DNA from: Xanthostigma xanthostigma
Lineage: Eukaryota; Arthropoda; Insecta; Raphidioptera; Raphidiidae
Assembly (NCBI GenBank): GCA_963575645.1
Contig: OY754475.1
Location: 16,096,509-16,160,508, forward strand
Length of the DNA: 64,000 bases
Reading direction: 5' to 3'
Positions 10,988 to 24,903 of this stretch are shown piece after piece. The translations under genes were made by a program, and so were the position numbers. Positions within the stretch are counted from its first letter, which is position 1; every line of letters begins with the position of its first letter. Under the pieces are notes generated by a model. The model saw nothing but the letters and a program-made list of their open reading frames with translations. It was not told where the DNA came from and made no database searches.

Positions 10988-11897
10988 ACCAACTTTTTTA
11001 TTTGAATACGTTCGAAATACGTGAAGAGCAAAATTTAATCTTTCTCTGTAATTACAATGAAAATAGATTAATCTAAATAAAAGTAAAAAAAAAACTAATG
11101 TGGGGGAGGATCGTTCTGAATGATATATTAGACGAAAGGAGGCTATGAGTAGGTATAGAGTTACTCAGTTTAATAATATGAATAAGATTTTTTTTTTTTT
11201 TTAAATCAGAATACAACTTCCTTATGATAACCGCAAGCCCCCCACCCCAGAAAAGATCAGTACTATATAGGGTCCTGACTCCTCCTGATTTGTCCTCTTT
11301 TTAAAGACGTCCGAGCGGGTTTTTTTTTCTTTTTTTTTGTTTTGTTTACAGTGCGGATTTTAATTTAACTAGATAAATCTTTTTTTTATCAAGAGACTAT
11401 ACTATAGAAGAATGTTTATGTTGTTTCTTAATTCGCAAAGATTTATTTTTGCTTATTGGAGTAAAGAAAGTAGAGTTATTGTTTGTTTTTTTTTCTAATT
11501 TTTATACGGCTCTTTAATTTAATTACCAAAGAGAATAGAGATATTAATAATAATATGAAAGCTTGTAAAATTCCATAGATAACTTTAATTTTGTACTATG
11601 TCAAGTTGCACCTAAGATGGTAAAATATTACGGTATTTAATTTCATCTGCACATTTTGTACATTTTCCCAATATTCAAAGAATTTAAATTAAAAAAAAAA
11701 AATAATTTTTATGCATGTTTTGATTTAATTTTCTTCCTTTTTGAAAATATACTTACACTGATTATTGTAAGGGAAATAATACTAAATATTTATTATTAGT
11801 AATTTAATACATAATAATATACTTATAGGTAGGTACCTACCCACGATTTGTCAAAACTTTCAAAGTCGTAACGAACTCATTTTTAAAAGGAATTGTT
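10988..11897. other. H3-H1 spacer, unit 2
   Basis: As unit 1 but shorter by a CTTTTTT-type slip near 11740; the T run near 11321 is interrupted by a C. No gene seen. Confidence 0.65.
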
Positions 11898-11913
11898 GGC
11901 CCTGAAAAGGGCC
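11898..11913 (-). promoter_or_regulatory. Histone 3' stem-loop, H1 unit 2
   Basis: Minus GGCCCTTTTCAGGGCC, 107 nt after the stop. Confidence 0.95.
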
Positions 11914-12020
11914 ATTTTTTATGGCGATTTCAAAACTGCAGCACGTCCGACGGCGATTATTATATCGATGCGTGAACGCTGTAATAAGAGAATGGACGAT
12001 GATAAAAAACAACGAACGAT

Positions 12021-12683
12021 TCACTTCTTTTTTGCCGCTGTTTTCTTAGGAGATTTGGCAACTTTCGCAGAAGCCTTTTTCGGTTTCGGTGCTTTGGGCT
12101 TCTTGGTCGGTCCTTTGGTCGCTTTCTTGGCCTTGGACGGCGTCGACGGTTTAGATTTCGGCGTGGCGGCTGTCGATTTTTTAGTCGACGCTGCAGATTT
12201 TTTTGCACTTTTTACAGTCGACTGTTTCTTCGCGGCCGCTGCTTTTTTGGCAGCAGCAACACCGGTCGCTTTGGTGGTGACGGCTTTCTTTTCTTTCACC
12301 GCACGTTTAGTCTTCTTCGGCGCAGCCGTCGAATCGGACGAGCCCTGTTTGCTTGCCGCTGCCAATTTGAACGAACCGGAAGCACCTTTGCCTTTTGTCT
12401 GCACTAAAGATCCGTTCGTGACGGCGGCTTTGAGATATTTCTTTATGAACGGTGCAAGTTTCTCCGAGTCGACTTTGTAATTGGCGGCTGTGTATTTCTT
12501 GATGGCTTGCAGTGAAGAACCGCCGCGTTCTTTCAAATTCTTAATGGCATTGTTGACCATCTCCGATGTCGGTGGGTGAGTCGGTTTGTTTCGCGCTGCT
12601 CCTGTTTTTTTTGCCGCACTCTTCTTGACGGGAGTGGTCTTTTCAACGGCGCCGGATGCCGGTGCTGTAGCCGTGTCAGTCAT
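12021..12683 (-). CDS. H1: Linker histone H1, unit 2
   Basis: 220-residue H1, same protein as unit 1 with one silent change; upstream it has AAACACACC where unit 1 has AAATACACC. Confidence 0.97.
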   Translation of the reverse strand: MTDTATAPASGAVEKTTPVKKSAAKKTGAARNKPTHPPTSEMVNNAIKNLKERGGSSLQAIKKYTAANYKVDSEKLAPFIKKYLKAAVTNGSLVQTKGKGASGSFKLAAASKQGSSDSTAAPKKTKRAVKEKKAVTTKATGVAAAKKAAAAKKQSTVKSAKKSAASTKKSTAATPKSKPSTPSKAKKATKGPTKKPKAPKPKKASAKVAKSPKKTAAKKK

Positions 12684-12926
12684 ATCGAAAATAAAATATT
12701 ATGTCGAGTATTTTATATTATCGGAAAATATTTTATTAACCAATTAAATATAATTGATTAAACACACCAACAACAATCGACGTAGTGTAATGAAATTATG
12801 AAATAGCTTTTTATTTTGAGTATACTCAGCGTATGCGGTGAACTCAGAACTGTGAGTGTCAAATGAATGAGCGCACACGTATAGTCGCCGGTAGTCGTGC
12901 AAGCGGTACGACCGTGCAGAGAACGC

Positions 12927-13214
12927 ATGGCGTTGAGAAGAGATTGTCACGTTGTGTTTGATGTCGACGTTCGCGCTAAGCGAATCGACTTTATGACGAC
13001 GTACAATCGATACGGCGTCGATCCGAGCGTCGACAACAGTCTCGACGAATATTTCTTAAATGCGTGCACAAGTCTAAAACGTTTCGTTAATTTTCTATGC
13101 GATTTAATGCCGCCGAAAGAGCCCCTCTTTCTCTATAGTGTAATGTCGGCACAGTTTACATCGAATTTTGACAATTTTCACCGACGCACCTTAATGTATA
13201 TTGATCGAAAATAA
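12927..13214 (+). CDS. Uncharacterised 95-codon ORF, unit 2
   Basis: Same unrecognised product as in unit 1, with no change, although the neighbouring spacer differs from unit 1 at several places. Confidence 0.35.
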   Translation: MALRRDCHVVFDVDVRAKRIDFMTTYNRYGVDPSVDNSLDEYFLNACTSLKRFVNFLCDLMPPKEPLFLYSVMSAQFTSNFDNFHRRTLMYIDRK

Positions 13215-14534
13215 CCAACGCCAATATCACTAAACATCGTAGTCAACGAATGTACAGTCGGCTCTGCTCGACGTGTCGAATTAATAGATGAAAAAAAACA
13301 TTCATCCGTTCGACACCGGCACACGCGCCGCTCGACGTCCAGACTCCCGAAGCATTTTCATGCGACGATCGACACTAATTCATTTTAAAAAAAATTCAAC
13401 TTTGCAATAGCGAACGAGTATAATTGAATTGAAAAAGACGGACACAAACAGCAATGAGAAAAATTCAATATATATATCGAACAAATATGCCGAACCTCTA
13501 TACGCGCAGTTAATTTGTTTAACATAATATGAACATTACGCGCGCGTTTTCAGGACCGAATGTTTTTTTATTCTTTATTTTCTTTTAATGGACTTACGTC
13601 GGCTATTATAATTGCTTTTTTTTAATTTAATTTTTCTTTTGAGTCCATACAAAAAATATTATGTATTGAAAAATAATCAAATGAATGATATTGAAGAACA
13701 CAAAAAAATATTGCCTTAAAATAACAAATGTATAATATATTTTTTTATAATATATATAATTAATAATGCTATATATTAACACCTGAAGACGTCATCATAA
13801 TTATTAAGTCTGTTTTTCACATAAAACTCAATATACTTACCTAATAATAATAATAATATTTTGAATATTATATAGGTATAGGTATGTATAATATTTTGTA
13901 GACTATATTATTATCTATACGTAGGTAAAACCTAATTTTAAATCGAATTTGTTGCAGACCAAATTCAAATTATGTACCAAAATAAATTATTACAGAAATG
14001 TTATAAGTTTTTTCTATTGAAAGTGTCTTTTATAATATGATCCCTGTGCATTGGAAACTTATTGTACTGGGTCCGAGAATAGAAATCAACATCGGTCGAC
14101 AATTTTATTTATTTGACGAGTTCTATTCAAAAATTTGAATCACTATACAGTATTATTAGATTATTTTTTGAAAAAAAGTATGCGCGTGGTTGCAATGTAG
14201 ATACGAAGGCATAGGTCATTTTTATTCTCTTTAAATAGGGACGACAACAACAACGTTAAGTATATTTATCATTTCATCCGTCTATCTACATTATAATATA
14301 TAAGTATTATTTTTTAGTCATGATGTTTATCAAATACCTACATATTCAATTTTCAATCTAATTATAATGGGAAGTCGGTCGGTATACAGTCTTAAAGCAC
14401 GACCCCCCCGCCTCACGACTTGTGTGTTTTTTTTTTTTTTTTATTATTGTGACGGAAAGTTTCAACAATATTGGCGCACGATATCTAATGAATTAATAAA
14501 ATAATAATCAATTTATCATAAAAACAAAACAAAA
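13215..14534. other. ORF-5S spacer, unit 2
   Basis: CpG-rich start then AT-rich; no gene seen. The T run before the 5S region is shorter than in unit 1. Confidence 0.6.
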
Positions 14535-14654
14535 ATGACAACGGCACGCGGTGTTCCCAAGCGGTCACCCATCCAAGTACTGACCGCGCCCGATGTTGCT
14601 TAACTTCGGTGATCGGACGAGAACCGGTGTTTTCAACATGGTATGGCCGTTGCC
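14535..14654 (-). rRNA. 5S: 5S ribosomal RNA, unit 2
   Basis: Same 120-nt gene as unit 1, with intact C box, helix I and T-rich terminator. Confidence 0.95.
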
Positions 14655-15021
14655 GGTTACTAGGTACTGAAATTAAACACACATCGAGAGACACGGTTTT
14701 GTAATTTGTACTACACAAAATAATAAATAAATAATAATTTAGCAGCATGTTTTAAGCAGTAGGTACTACTTACTAGTGTTATTATTATTATTATTTTTTT
14801 TTTTCTATAATATTCGTGCACACAAACAATATCAGCTGATCGGGAACTTAGCATAAACGAAAAATAAAATAAAACTTTTCCGAAATTGGGACTGCATCAA
14901 TTAATTATCTTAAAATTATATTGATAAAATATTTTATTATTAATTTTTGTGTGCCCAGTCGCTATTGTTTTTATTTATTTTTTTTATCTATTTCGGTACG
15001 GCCGGGCTACTAAAATAAGTA

Positions 15022-15535
15022 CAGTAGAGACGCGATAATCCGGACTAATTAAAACACAGCTGATCCGGATTATCAAAATGTCCGGATAACTGGATGTAAT
15101 TTTAATTATCAAGAAAACAAACTAAAATGCTCATATTTTGCGGCTAACTGTTTATTTGAGGCTCCCTTTTTTAATTTGTCAAGAATTTCGTTTTTTACTT
15201 GCAGTGATAAAGTAACGTGTGATCGTTTATGCGGCGCCATAGTGCGCTCTCTATGTAATTCTATCTGAGTTTGACAACGACTACATACATACTAAAACCA
15301 CCTAACTTCTTTCACTTCTCTGACAACAAATATGTATGTAACTGTTTGTAACACACCGCCGGCCAATAGTGTTGACGCAAATAGTGCCGGTACAGCTACT
15401 CAATAACTAAGTATCATGATCCGGATTACTGAAACTGGAAAAATCCGGACTACAATGTACATAATACTATCAAACGACTGTCCGAATTACCAAAGAATCC
15501 GGATTATGAAGGTTCGGATTAACGCGTCTCTACTG
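15022..15535. mobile_element. pogo/Tigger-like deletion derivative, unit 2
   Basis: 514 bp with inverted ends CAGTAGAGACGCG(A/T)TAATCCG and a TA duplication (15020-15021, 15536-15537), as for Tc1/mariner superfamily elements. Inside is a transposase N-terminal remnant (15109-15240). Unit 1 has the empty TA site. Too short to be autonomous. Confidence 0.85.
15109..15240 (-). pseudogene. Remnant of pogo/Tigger transposase N-terminus
   Basis: 43 residues from an ATG: MAPHKRSHVTLSLQ then VKNEILDKLKKGASNKQLAAKYE. This resembles the CENP-B/pogo N-terminal helix-turn-helix that binds the inverted repeats. The frame stops soon after (FSLFS), consistent with the deletion that removed the catalytic domain. 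The same remnant is in units 3-6 at 25358-25489, 35619-35750, 45868-45999 and 58333-58464. Confidence 0.7.
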
Positions 15536-15662
15536 TAATATTATAACATATTCAAAGTGGACGCAGAAATCAACGTGTAATAAATCCTATAGTAATGAAA
15601 ACATAATAATAAATAATATTAAAGCCATAACGCCGACGAATTCATTTGTGAAAATATTTGGT

Positions 15663-15678
15663 GGTTCTGAAAAGAACC
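15663..15678 (-). promoter_or_regulatory. Histone 3' stem-loop, H2B unit 2
   Basis: Minus GGTTCTTTTCAGAACC then ACCA; the AATAAA seen beside it in unit 1 is changed here. Confidence 0.95.
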
Positions 15679-15774
15679 GGTTTTACTTTCTTGTTGTTGT
15701 TTGCTTCTTTGACAACACAATTAATATGAAGTCGCGTGGCGTCGATAGATTGTTAATTTGATTAGGTATAATAT

Positions 15775-16146
15775 CTATTTTGAACTGGTGTATTTGGTGA
15801 CGGCTTTTGTGCCTTCACTGACGGCGTGTTTGGCAAGTTCACCCGGTAAAAGCAGACGAACTGCAGTTTGAATTTCCCGGCTGGTGATTGTTGAACGTTT
15901 ATTGTAATGCGCCAATCGCGATGCTTCGGCGGCAATACGTTCGAAAATATCGTTCACGAAACTGTTCATGATGCTCATGGCTTTGCTGGAAATACCGGTG
16001 TCGGGATGAACTTGTTTCAAAACTTTGTAAATGTAAATGGCGTAGCTTTCCTTCCTCTTGCGCTTCTTCTTCTTGTCACTTTTTGAGATGTTCTTTTGCG
16101 CTTTGCCAGCTTTTTTAGCGGCTTTGCCACTGGTTTTAGGCGGCAT
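15775..16146 (-). CDS. H2B: Histone H2B, unit 2
   Basis: 123-residue H2B identical to unit 1; its stem-loop is 96 nt after the stop, and the Tigger-like element ends 239 bp from the stop codon, outside the processing signals. Confidence 0.98.
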   Translation of the reverse strand: MPPKTSGKAAKKAGKAQKNISKSDKKKKRKRKESYAIYIYKVLKQVHPDTGISSKAMSIMNSFVNDIFERIAAEASRLAHYNKRSTITSREIQTAVRLLLPGELAKHAVSEGTKAVTKYTSSK

Positions 16147-16845
<699 letters not shown>

Positions 16846-16904
16846 GTTCATCACCCATACACATCAAGTGCGAGGCGACGGCATCTCGATTATAATCAAA
16901 AACC

Positions 16905-16920
16905 GGTCCTTTTAAGGACC
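16905..16920 (+). promoter_or_regulatory. Histone 3' stem-loop, H2A unit 2
   Basis: GGTCCTTTTAAGGACC with UUUA loop. Confidence 0.92.
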
Positions 16921-17026
16921 ACCAAAATTTTTATAGATATATTCGTTTTACATTACGAGCCGACAGATTATATTTTAGTAATAATAAAAATCGCCATTTT
17001 TTTCAATTCGTAACAAAAACATTGTA

Positions 17027-17537
17027 CAATAGGTCATATGCATGATTTTTTTTTTTATATTTTTAATAGATTATTTAGTCAGCCATAATACGGAAAAAAA
17101 TTGATAATCATTTAAAAATGTAATATTATCATAAGAAAAAAAATATTAAATTTCACATTCAAAAATAGACAGTTTAAACAATCGGCCATGTTCGCGGGCT
17201 TATGTGACGTCATGATATACGATGCATGCCAACCTTGGTGTCAAATTTTCAATGTTCTAAATGAAGTTTATTTGTTGTTTTCTCTAAATACTGACATAAT
17301 CTTACTGTGAGACGACACAGTCGTCATGAAAACTGTTGTTGATATATACTCTGACGTCACGATGCGTTTTGAAAATTCGAAAATAGCGCTTATTTTCGAC
17401 ATTTCTTTTTTATTATTTGTATTTTTTTCAGCGATTAGATTAATAAACTAACCATTACGTTATGATCAAGAACTAAAATATATTTCGAAATAAAAATTTT
17501 AACCAATTTGGAGTTTTATGCATAATATGACCTATTG
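17027..17537. mobile_element. Inverted-repeat element A, unit 2
   Basis: As in unit 1, but ATGCATATGACC has become ATGCATAATATGACC in the right repeat. Confidence 0.5.
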
Positions 17538-17795
17538 CCTATAGATTCCCCATTTCTTACAAGTTGATATAGTTTACACAATAAAGTTTTTTTTCTTTTT
17601 TATTTATTTATTTTTCCCCTCAGTGTATGTTAGTCTTTCATAAATTTGGAACCTATTATAATATCCTCGCCTGAATGCAAGAACTGGGTAACTTATTTTA
17701 TAATGTTTAGAGATAATGGCAAAAACATTATTTTTTAGATTTTAGAAATTGCTTTAGGGCTACAAATATTAAGAAAATAACCCAGTTTTTTTTTT

Positions 17796-17872
17796 AATGA
17801 GCTTTATTTTTATCTAAATATTACATCAAAAGGGAAAAATAAAATAAAAACACGAACGAACATTTTTTTTTT
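17796..17872 (-). repeat. ~77-bp insert in a T run, unit 2
   Basis: Absent from unit 1. On the minus strand it reads through AATAAAGCTCATT into a run of A, like the 3' end of a polyadenylated transcript, so it may be a tiny retroposed fragment. Equivalent inserts: 28045-28121, 38306-38382, 48555-48631, 61020-61096. Confidence 0.4.
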
Positions 17873-18164
17873 AAACAAAAAACTATAGTTACCTACTTTT
17901 TGCACTAGCAACGGAACTAAACTTAAATACAACAGCAATAAATGGGAATCTTTAGTTGCCTACTTTTAACAACATAAATGAATCTCCGAAAGTTCTGTAA
18001 CAATTAGCTATCTCTAGTTACCCATCTAGATAACATAAAATAAATTTTATAGTTGTTTTTTTTTGTGTAATAACTGGGCATTTTTAGTTGTCTACTTCTA
18101 GCACTGTGTATAGCGCCCGGTAAACTATGTCAAAACAAGCTATCTGTAGTTACCCACTTATCAC

Positions 18165-19348
18165 TAGTGATGTGCCGGATCGCTAAAAATGTATATCCGC
18201 GGATACGGATCTTAACTTTCTTAGAGTACGCGGCGGTAAATATTGCACATCGACCTTTGGAAAGAGACTATCTGTTATGGGAAAAAGTTATTGACCTCTT
18301 TAAGAGTTAACTCTCATAACAGATTGTCTCTTTCCATAGATCGATGTGCAATATCTCATTATTATATAAATATAATTATAAGTATAGTTGATTAAGTACC
18401 TTTGAGTTATGTACTATTAGTATGGTACTCACTACGATAAATGTTTGCAATATAAAGGTGCCAAATACGATTTAAAAAAATAAAAAAAAATAATCTGAAT
18501 GGAATTTAACAGGTTTTCATTATTACCTGATCACCTATATCTAATATATAAAATTCTCGTGTCACAGTTTTCGAAGTCATACTCCTCCGAAACGGCTTGA
18601 CGGATTTTGATGAAATTTTTTGTGCTTATCCGGTATCTATGAGAATCGGCCAACATCTATTTTTCATCCCCCTAAATGTTAGGGGTAGTCCACCCTTAAA
18701 TTTTTTTTTCTTCCTTTGATTATAATTATTATTAAAGACACGATTTTTTTTTTAAATTCGTATCCATGGTTTTAAAATATAAACAGCCTTATGTATGATT
18801 TGAAAAAATTCTGTCAAAAATTAAAAAAACATTGATTTATATACTTTTAACATTTTTCATCATTAAATAATTTTCAAGTGATTTTATAACCTCAAAAGTA
18901 CTCAACACGTGACACGAGCTTCCAATAACAACGGATTTTGTGTTGTAAGTATACTTTTTTTTATTCATATCGAAAATGTTGTTGATCTTATAAAAATTGG
19001 TCGATAATTTATTTATTGAAGAGTACTAATCAGACGTTAATCAAATATTCAAATATCCCCATTCGTTCTTTTGCACCGGGCACGACGGCGCAGCCGGAGT
19101 GTTCGACATACACACATATACGTCCATGTATATTTTAAAATAAATAAAATAGATAGATAGATGTTCCAATTATATAGATATATATATATAATACTGTTAG
19201 GCGGTACGAAGTTCGCCGGGTCCGCTAGTAATATATAAAATTTCATCTATGAATTGAAAATGAATAAGGTAAAAGATCCGCCAAAAACTAACGGATCCGG
19301 ACACGGATCTTTCTTCTCCCTCGGATACGGATATCCGGCACATCACTA
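18165..19348. mobile_element. hAT-like element interrupted by Helitron, unit 2
   Basis: 1184 bp, TAGTGATGTGCCGGAT ends; identical to the unit 1 element apart from the Helitron and a few substitutions. Confidence 0.7.
18540..19228 (+). mobile_element. Non-autonomous Helitron, unit 2
   Basis: 689 bp starting TC (TCTAATATATAAAATTCTCG) and ending CTAG, inserted between A and T with no target duplication, as Helitrons do. A GGCG...CGCC hairpin lies about 11 bases before the CTAG end. The start TCTCGTGTCACAGTTTTCG and the CTCCGAAACGGCTTGA block resemble widespread insect Helitrons. No Rep/helicase coding. Confidence 0.85.
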
Positions 19349-19937
19349 CTTATAACATAAAAAGTTATCTGTTTGTTTCTTTTTTCCCAATTTTTTACAT
19401 TGTTTAATAGATGACGCTAGTTTCTTTCGGCAAGTTACCCAGTTTTAGCATCCAATTCTACTTGATTTAAACTATGTCACTCACAAAGTGGATAACTCAA
19501 AATAACAAAATTTTGAGTTACCCAGTTCTTACATTCAGGCGACGATATTATCAATTATTATAATACTTAATATTATGTTAGAAACATGAAAATTTCTACA
19601 TATACCTACGTAACATTTTCACGATTTTTTTTAATATACCAGTAGATTAAAAAATATATCAAATTCTAGGTAATGAGAGAGACTAGAATCGTTTCTTTAT
19701 GCATTATTGCATTATACCTACATATCTATACTGTGTTATATTATCAGCTATTTATTATTTTCATGTCGTTTTATGACAACGTTCAGTTACACTTCGATAA
19801 TAATTAATAGATAATTAATTTATATCAATAGTTGAAAAATCAATAAAAAACAATAATATATACGACGTACCTATAGGTGTGTAATTTTCTTTAAGTTCAT
19901 AGCACATTGTCACGAATTTATTTGATAAGAAATTGGT

Positions 19938-19953
19938 GGCTCTGAAAAGAGCC
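19938..19953 (-). promoter_or_regulatory. Histone 3' stem-loop, H4 unit 2
   Basis: Minus GGCTCTTTTCAGAGCC then ACCA. Confidence 0.95.
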
Positions 19954-20074
19954 GGTTGTTAGTCAATGTATGTATTATTGTGTGTGTGTGTTTTAAACGA
20001 GACGTGAACGTGTTCGTTTAAATTTCATGGTAATTGGAGTGATGACGACGACGACTGCGTTGTGGTTCGCGAAT

Positions 20075-21113
<1,039 letters not shown>

Positions 21114-21220
21114 GATGATTCTGACAGCACGACATACATAACTCTGTTGCATTGTTGTTTAAAAAAAAAAAAACGAAAACACCACCGTGGCACGCACGCA
21201 GCAGAAACGGGAAAAAAACC

Positions 21221-21236
21221 GGCTCTTTTCAGAGCC
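21221..21236 (+). promoter_or_regulatory. Histone 3' stem-loop, H3 unit 3
   Basis: GGCTCTTTTCAGAGCC, then ACCA. Confidence 0.95.
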
Positions 21237-22146
21237 ACCAACTTTTTTATTTGAATACGTTCGAAATACGTGAAGAGCAAAATTTAATCTTTCTCTGTAA
21301 TTACAATGAAAATAGATTAATCTAAATAAAAGTAAAAAAAAAACTAATGTGGGGGAGGATCGTTCTGAATGATATATTAGACGAAAGGAGGCTATGAGTA
21401 GGTATAGAGTTACTCAGTTTAATAATATGAATAAGATTTTTTTTTTTTTTTAAATCAGAATACAACTTCCTTATGATAACCGCAAGCCCCCCACCCCAGA
21501 AAAGATCAGTACTATATAGGGTCCTGACTCCTCCTGATTTGTCCTCTTTTTAAAGACGTCCGAGCGGGTTTTTTTTTTTTTTTTTTTGTTTTGTTTACAG
21601 TGCGGATTTTAATTTAACTAGATAAATCTTTTTTTTATCAAGAGACTATACTATAGAAGAATGTTTATGTTGTTTCTTAATTCGCAAAGATTTATTTTTG
21701 CTTATTGGAGTAAAGAAAGTAGAGTTATTGTTTGTTTTTTTTTCTAATTTTTATACGGCTCTTTAATTTAATTACCAAAGAGAATAGAGATATTAATAAT
21801 AATATGAAAGCTTGTAAAATTCCATAGATAACTTTAATTTTGTACTATGTCAAGTTGCACCTAAGATGGTAAAATATTACGGTATTTAATTTCATCTGCA
21901 CATTTTGTACATTTTCCCAATATTCAAAGAATTTAAATTAAAAAAAAAAAATAATTTTTATGCATGTTTTGATTTAATTTTCTTCCTTTTTGAAAATATA
22001 CTTACACTGATTATTGTAAGGGAAATAATACTAAATATTTATTATTAGTAATTTAATACATAATAATATACTTATAGGTAGGTACCTACCCACGATTTGT
22101 CAAAACTTTCAAAGTCGTAACGAACTCATTTTTAAAAGGAATTGTT
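21237..22146. other. H3-H1 spacer, unit 3
   Basis: AT-rich with homopolymer runs; no gene seen. Confidence 0.65.
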
Positions 22147-22162
22147 GGCCCTGAAAAGGGCC
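22147..22162 (-). promoter_or_regulatory. Histone 3' stem-loop, H1 unit 3
   Basis: Minus GGCCCTTTTCAGGGCC. Confidence 0.95.
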
Positions 22163-22269
22163 ATTTTTTATGGCGATTTCAAAACTGCAGCACGTCCGAC
22201 GGCGATTATTATATCGATGCGTGAACGCTGTAATAAGAGAATGGACGATGATAAAAAACAACGAACGAT

Positions 22270-22932
22270 TCACTTCTTTTTTGCCGCTGTTTTCTTAGGA
22301 GATTTGGCAACTTTCGCAGAAGCCTTTTTCGGTTTCGGTGCTTTGGGCTTCTTGGTCGGTCCTTTGGTCGCTTTCTTGGCCTTGGACGGCGTCGACGGTT
22401 TAGATTTCGGCGTGGCGGCTGTCGATTTTTTAGTCGACGCTGCAGATTTTTTTGCACTTTTTACAGTCGACTGTTTCTTCGCGGCCGCTGCTTTTTTGGC
22501 AGCAGCAACACCGGTCGCTTTGGTGGTGACGGCTTTCTTTTCTTTCACCGCACGTTTAGTCTTCTTCGGCGCAGCCGTCGAATCGGACGAGCCCTGTTTG
22601 CTTGCCGCTGCCAATTTGAACGAACCGGAAGCACCTTTGCCTTTTGTCTGCACTAAAGATCCGTTCGTGACGGCGGCTTTGAGATATTTCTTTATGAACG
22701 GTGCAAGTTTCTCCGAGTCGACTTTGTAATTGGCGGCTGTGTATTTCTTGATGGCTTGCAGTGAAGAACCGCCGCGTTCTTTCAAATTCTTAATGGCATT
22801 GTTGACCATCTCCGATGTCGGTGGGTGAGTCGGTTTGTTTCGCGCTGCTCCTGTTTTTTTTGCCGCACTCTTCTTGACGGGAGTGGTCTTTTCAACGGCG
22901 CCGGATGCCGGTGCTGTAGCCGTGTCAGTCAT
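22270..22932 (-). CDS. H1: Linker histone H1, unit 3
   Basis: 220-residue H1 identical in protein to the other units; same silent variant as unit 2. Confidence 0.97.
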   Translation of the reverse strand: MTDTATAPASGAVEKTTPVKKSAAKKTGAARNKPTHPPTSEMVNNAIKNLKERGGSSLQAIKKYTAANYKVDSEKLAPFIKKYLKAAVTNGSLVQTKGKGASGSFKLAAASKQGSSDSTAAPKKTKRAVKEKKAVTTKATGVAAAKKAAAAKKQSTVKSAKKSAASTKKSTAATPKSKPSTPSKAKKATKGPTKKPKAPKPKKASAKVAKSPKKTAAKKK

Positions 22933-23175
22933 ATCGAAAATAAAATATTATGTCGAGTATTTTATATTATCGGAAAATATTTTATTAACCAATTAAATAT
23001 AATTGATTAAACACACCAACAACAATCGACGTAGTGTAATGAAATTATGAAATAGCTTTTTATTTTGAGTATACTCAGCGTATGCGGTGAACTCAGAACT
23101 GTGAGTGTCAAATGAATGAGCGCACACGTATAGTCGCCGGTAGTCGTGCAAGCGGTACGACCGTGCAGAGAACGC

Positions 23176-23463
23176 ATGGCGTTGAGAAGAGATTGTCACG
23201 TTGTGTTTGATGTCGACGTTCGCGCTAAGCGAATCGACTTTATGACGACGTACAATCGATACGGCGTCGATCCGAGCGTCGACAACAGTCTCGACGAATA
23301 TTTCTTAAATGCGTGCACAAGTCTAAAACGTTTCGTTAATTTTCTATGCGATTTAATGCCGCCGAAAGAGCCCCTCTTTCTCTATAGTGTAATGTCGGCA
23401 CAGTTTACATCGAATTTTGACAATTTTCACCGACGCACCTTAATGTATATTGATCGAAAATAA
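23176..23463 (+). CDS. Uncharacterised 95-codon ORF, unit 3
   Basis: Unchanged copy of the unrecognised ORF, divergent from H1. Confidence 0.35.
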   Translation: MALRRDCHVVFDVDVRAKRIDFMTTYNRYGVDPSVDNSLDEYFLNACTSLKRFVNFLCDLMPPKEPLFLYSVMSAQFTSNFDNFHRRTLMYIDRK

Positions 23464-24783
23464 CCAACGCCAATATCACTAAACATCGTAGTCAACGAAT
23501 GTACAGTCGGCTCTGCTCGACGTGTCGAATTAATAGATGAAAAAAAACATTCATCCGTTCGACACCGGCACACGCGCCGCTCGACGTCCAGACTCCCGAA
23601 GCATTTTCATGCGACGATCGACACTAATTCATTTTAAAAAAAATTCAACTTTGCAATAGCGAACGAGTATAATTGAATTGAAAAAGACGGACACAAACAG
23701 CAATGAGAAAAATTCAATATATATATCGAACAAATATGCCGAACCTCTATACGCGCAGTTAATTTGTTTAACATAATATGAACATTACGCGCGCGTTTTC
23801 AGGACCGAATGTTTTTTTATTCTTTATTTTCTTTTAATGGACTTACGTCGGCTATTATAATTGCTTTTTTTTAATTTAATTTTTCTTTTGAGTCCATACA
23901 AAAAATATTATGTATTGAAAAATAATCAAATGAATGATATTGAAGAACACAAAAAAATATTGCCTTAAAATAACAAATGTATAATATATTTTTTTATAAT
24001 ATATATAATTAATAATGCTATATATTAACACCTGAAGACGTCATCATAATTATTAAGTCTGTTTTTCACATAAAACTCAATATACTTACCTAATAATAAT
24101 AATAATATTTTGAATATTATATAGGTATAGGTATGTATAATATTTTGTAGACTATATTATTATCTATACGTAGGTAAAACCTAATTTTAAATCGAATTTG
24201 TTGCAGACCAAATTCAAATTATGTACCAAAATAAATTATTACAGAAATGTTATAAGTTTTTTCTATTGAAAGTGTCTTTTATAATATGATCCCTGTGCAT
24301 TGAAAACTTATTGTACTGGGTCCGAGAATAGAAATCAACATCGGTCGACAATTTTATTTATTTGACGAGTTCTATTCAAAAATTTGAATCACTATACAGT
24401 ATTATTAGATTATTTTTTGAAAAAAAGTATGCGCGTGGTTGCAATGTAGATACGAAGGCATAGGTCATTTTTATTCTCTTTAAATAGGGACGACAACAAC
24501 AACGTTAAGTATATTTATCATTTCATCCGTCTATCTACATTATAATATATAAGTATTATTTTTTAGTCATGATGTTTATCAAATACCTACATATTCAATT
24601 TTCAATCTAATTATAATGGGAAGTCGGTCGGTATACAGTCTTAAAGCACGACCCCCCCGCCTCACGACTTGTGTGTTTTTTTTTTTTTTTTATTATTGTG
24701 ACGGAAAGTTTCAACAATATTGGCGCACGATATCTAATGAATTAATAAAATAATAATCAATTTATCATAAAAACAAAACAAAA
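23464..24783. other. ORF-5S spacer, unit 3
   Basis: As unit 2, with one private substitution near 24302. No gene seen. Confidence 0.6.
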
Positions 24784-24903
24784 ATGACAACGGCACGCGG
24801 TGTTCCCAAGCGGTCACCCATCCAAGTACTGACCGCGCCCGATGTTGCTTAACTTCGGTGATCGGACGAGAACCGGTGTTTTCAACATGGTATGGCCGTT
24901 GCC
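24784..24903 (-). rRNA. 5S: 5S ribosomal RNA, unit 3
   Basis: Same sequence as the other 5S copies, control boxes intact. Confidence 0.95.

Larger units (their letters stand above)
17658..19551. mobile_element. Nested element complex (element B, hAT, Helitron), unit 2
   Basis: Outer element B enlarged to 1894 bp. It contains a ~77-bp insert (17796-17872), the hAT-like element (18165-19348) and, within that, a Helitron (18540-19228). Confidence 0.65.

Noticed and set aside
12761-12767. AAACACA resembling the vertebrate H1 promoter box
   Set aside because: It is on the strand opposite to H1, and is AAATACA in unit 1; too short to support.
19049-19246. 65-codon minus-strand frame inside the Helitron
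   Set aside because: AT-repeat-derived and spans the Helitron 3' end into host sequence; no Helitron protein motif.
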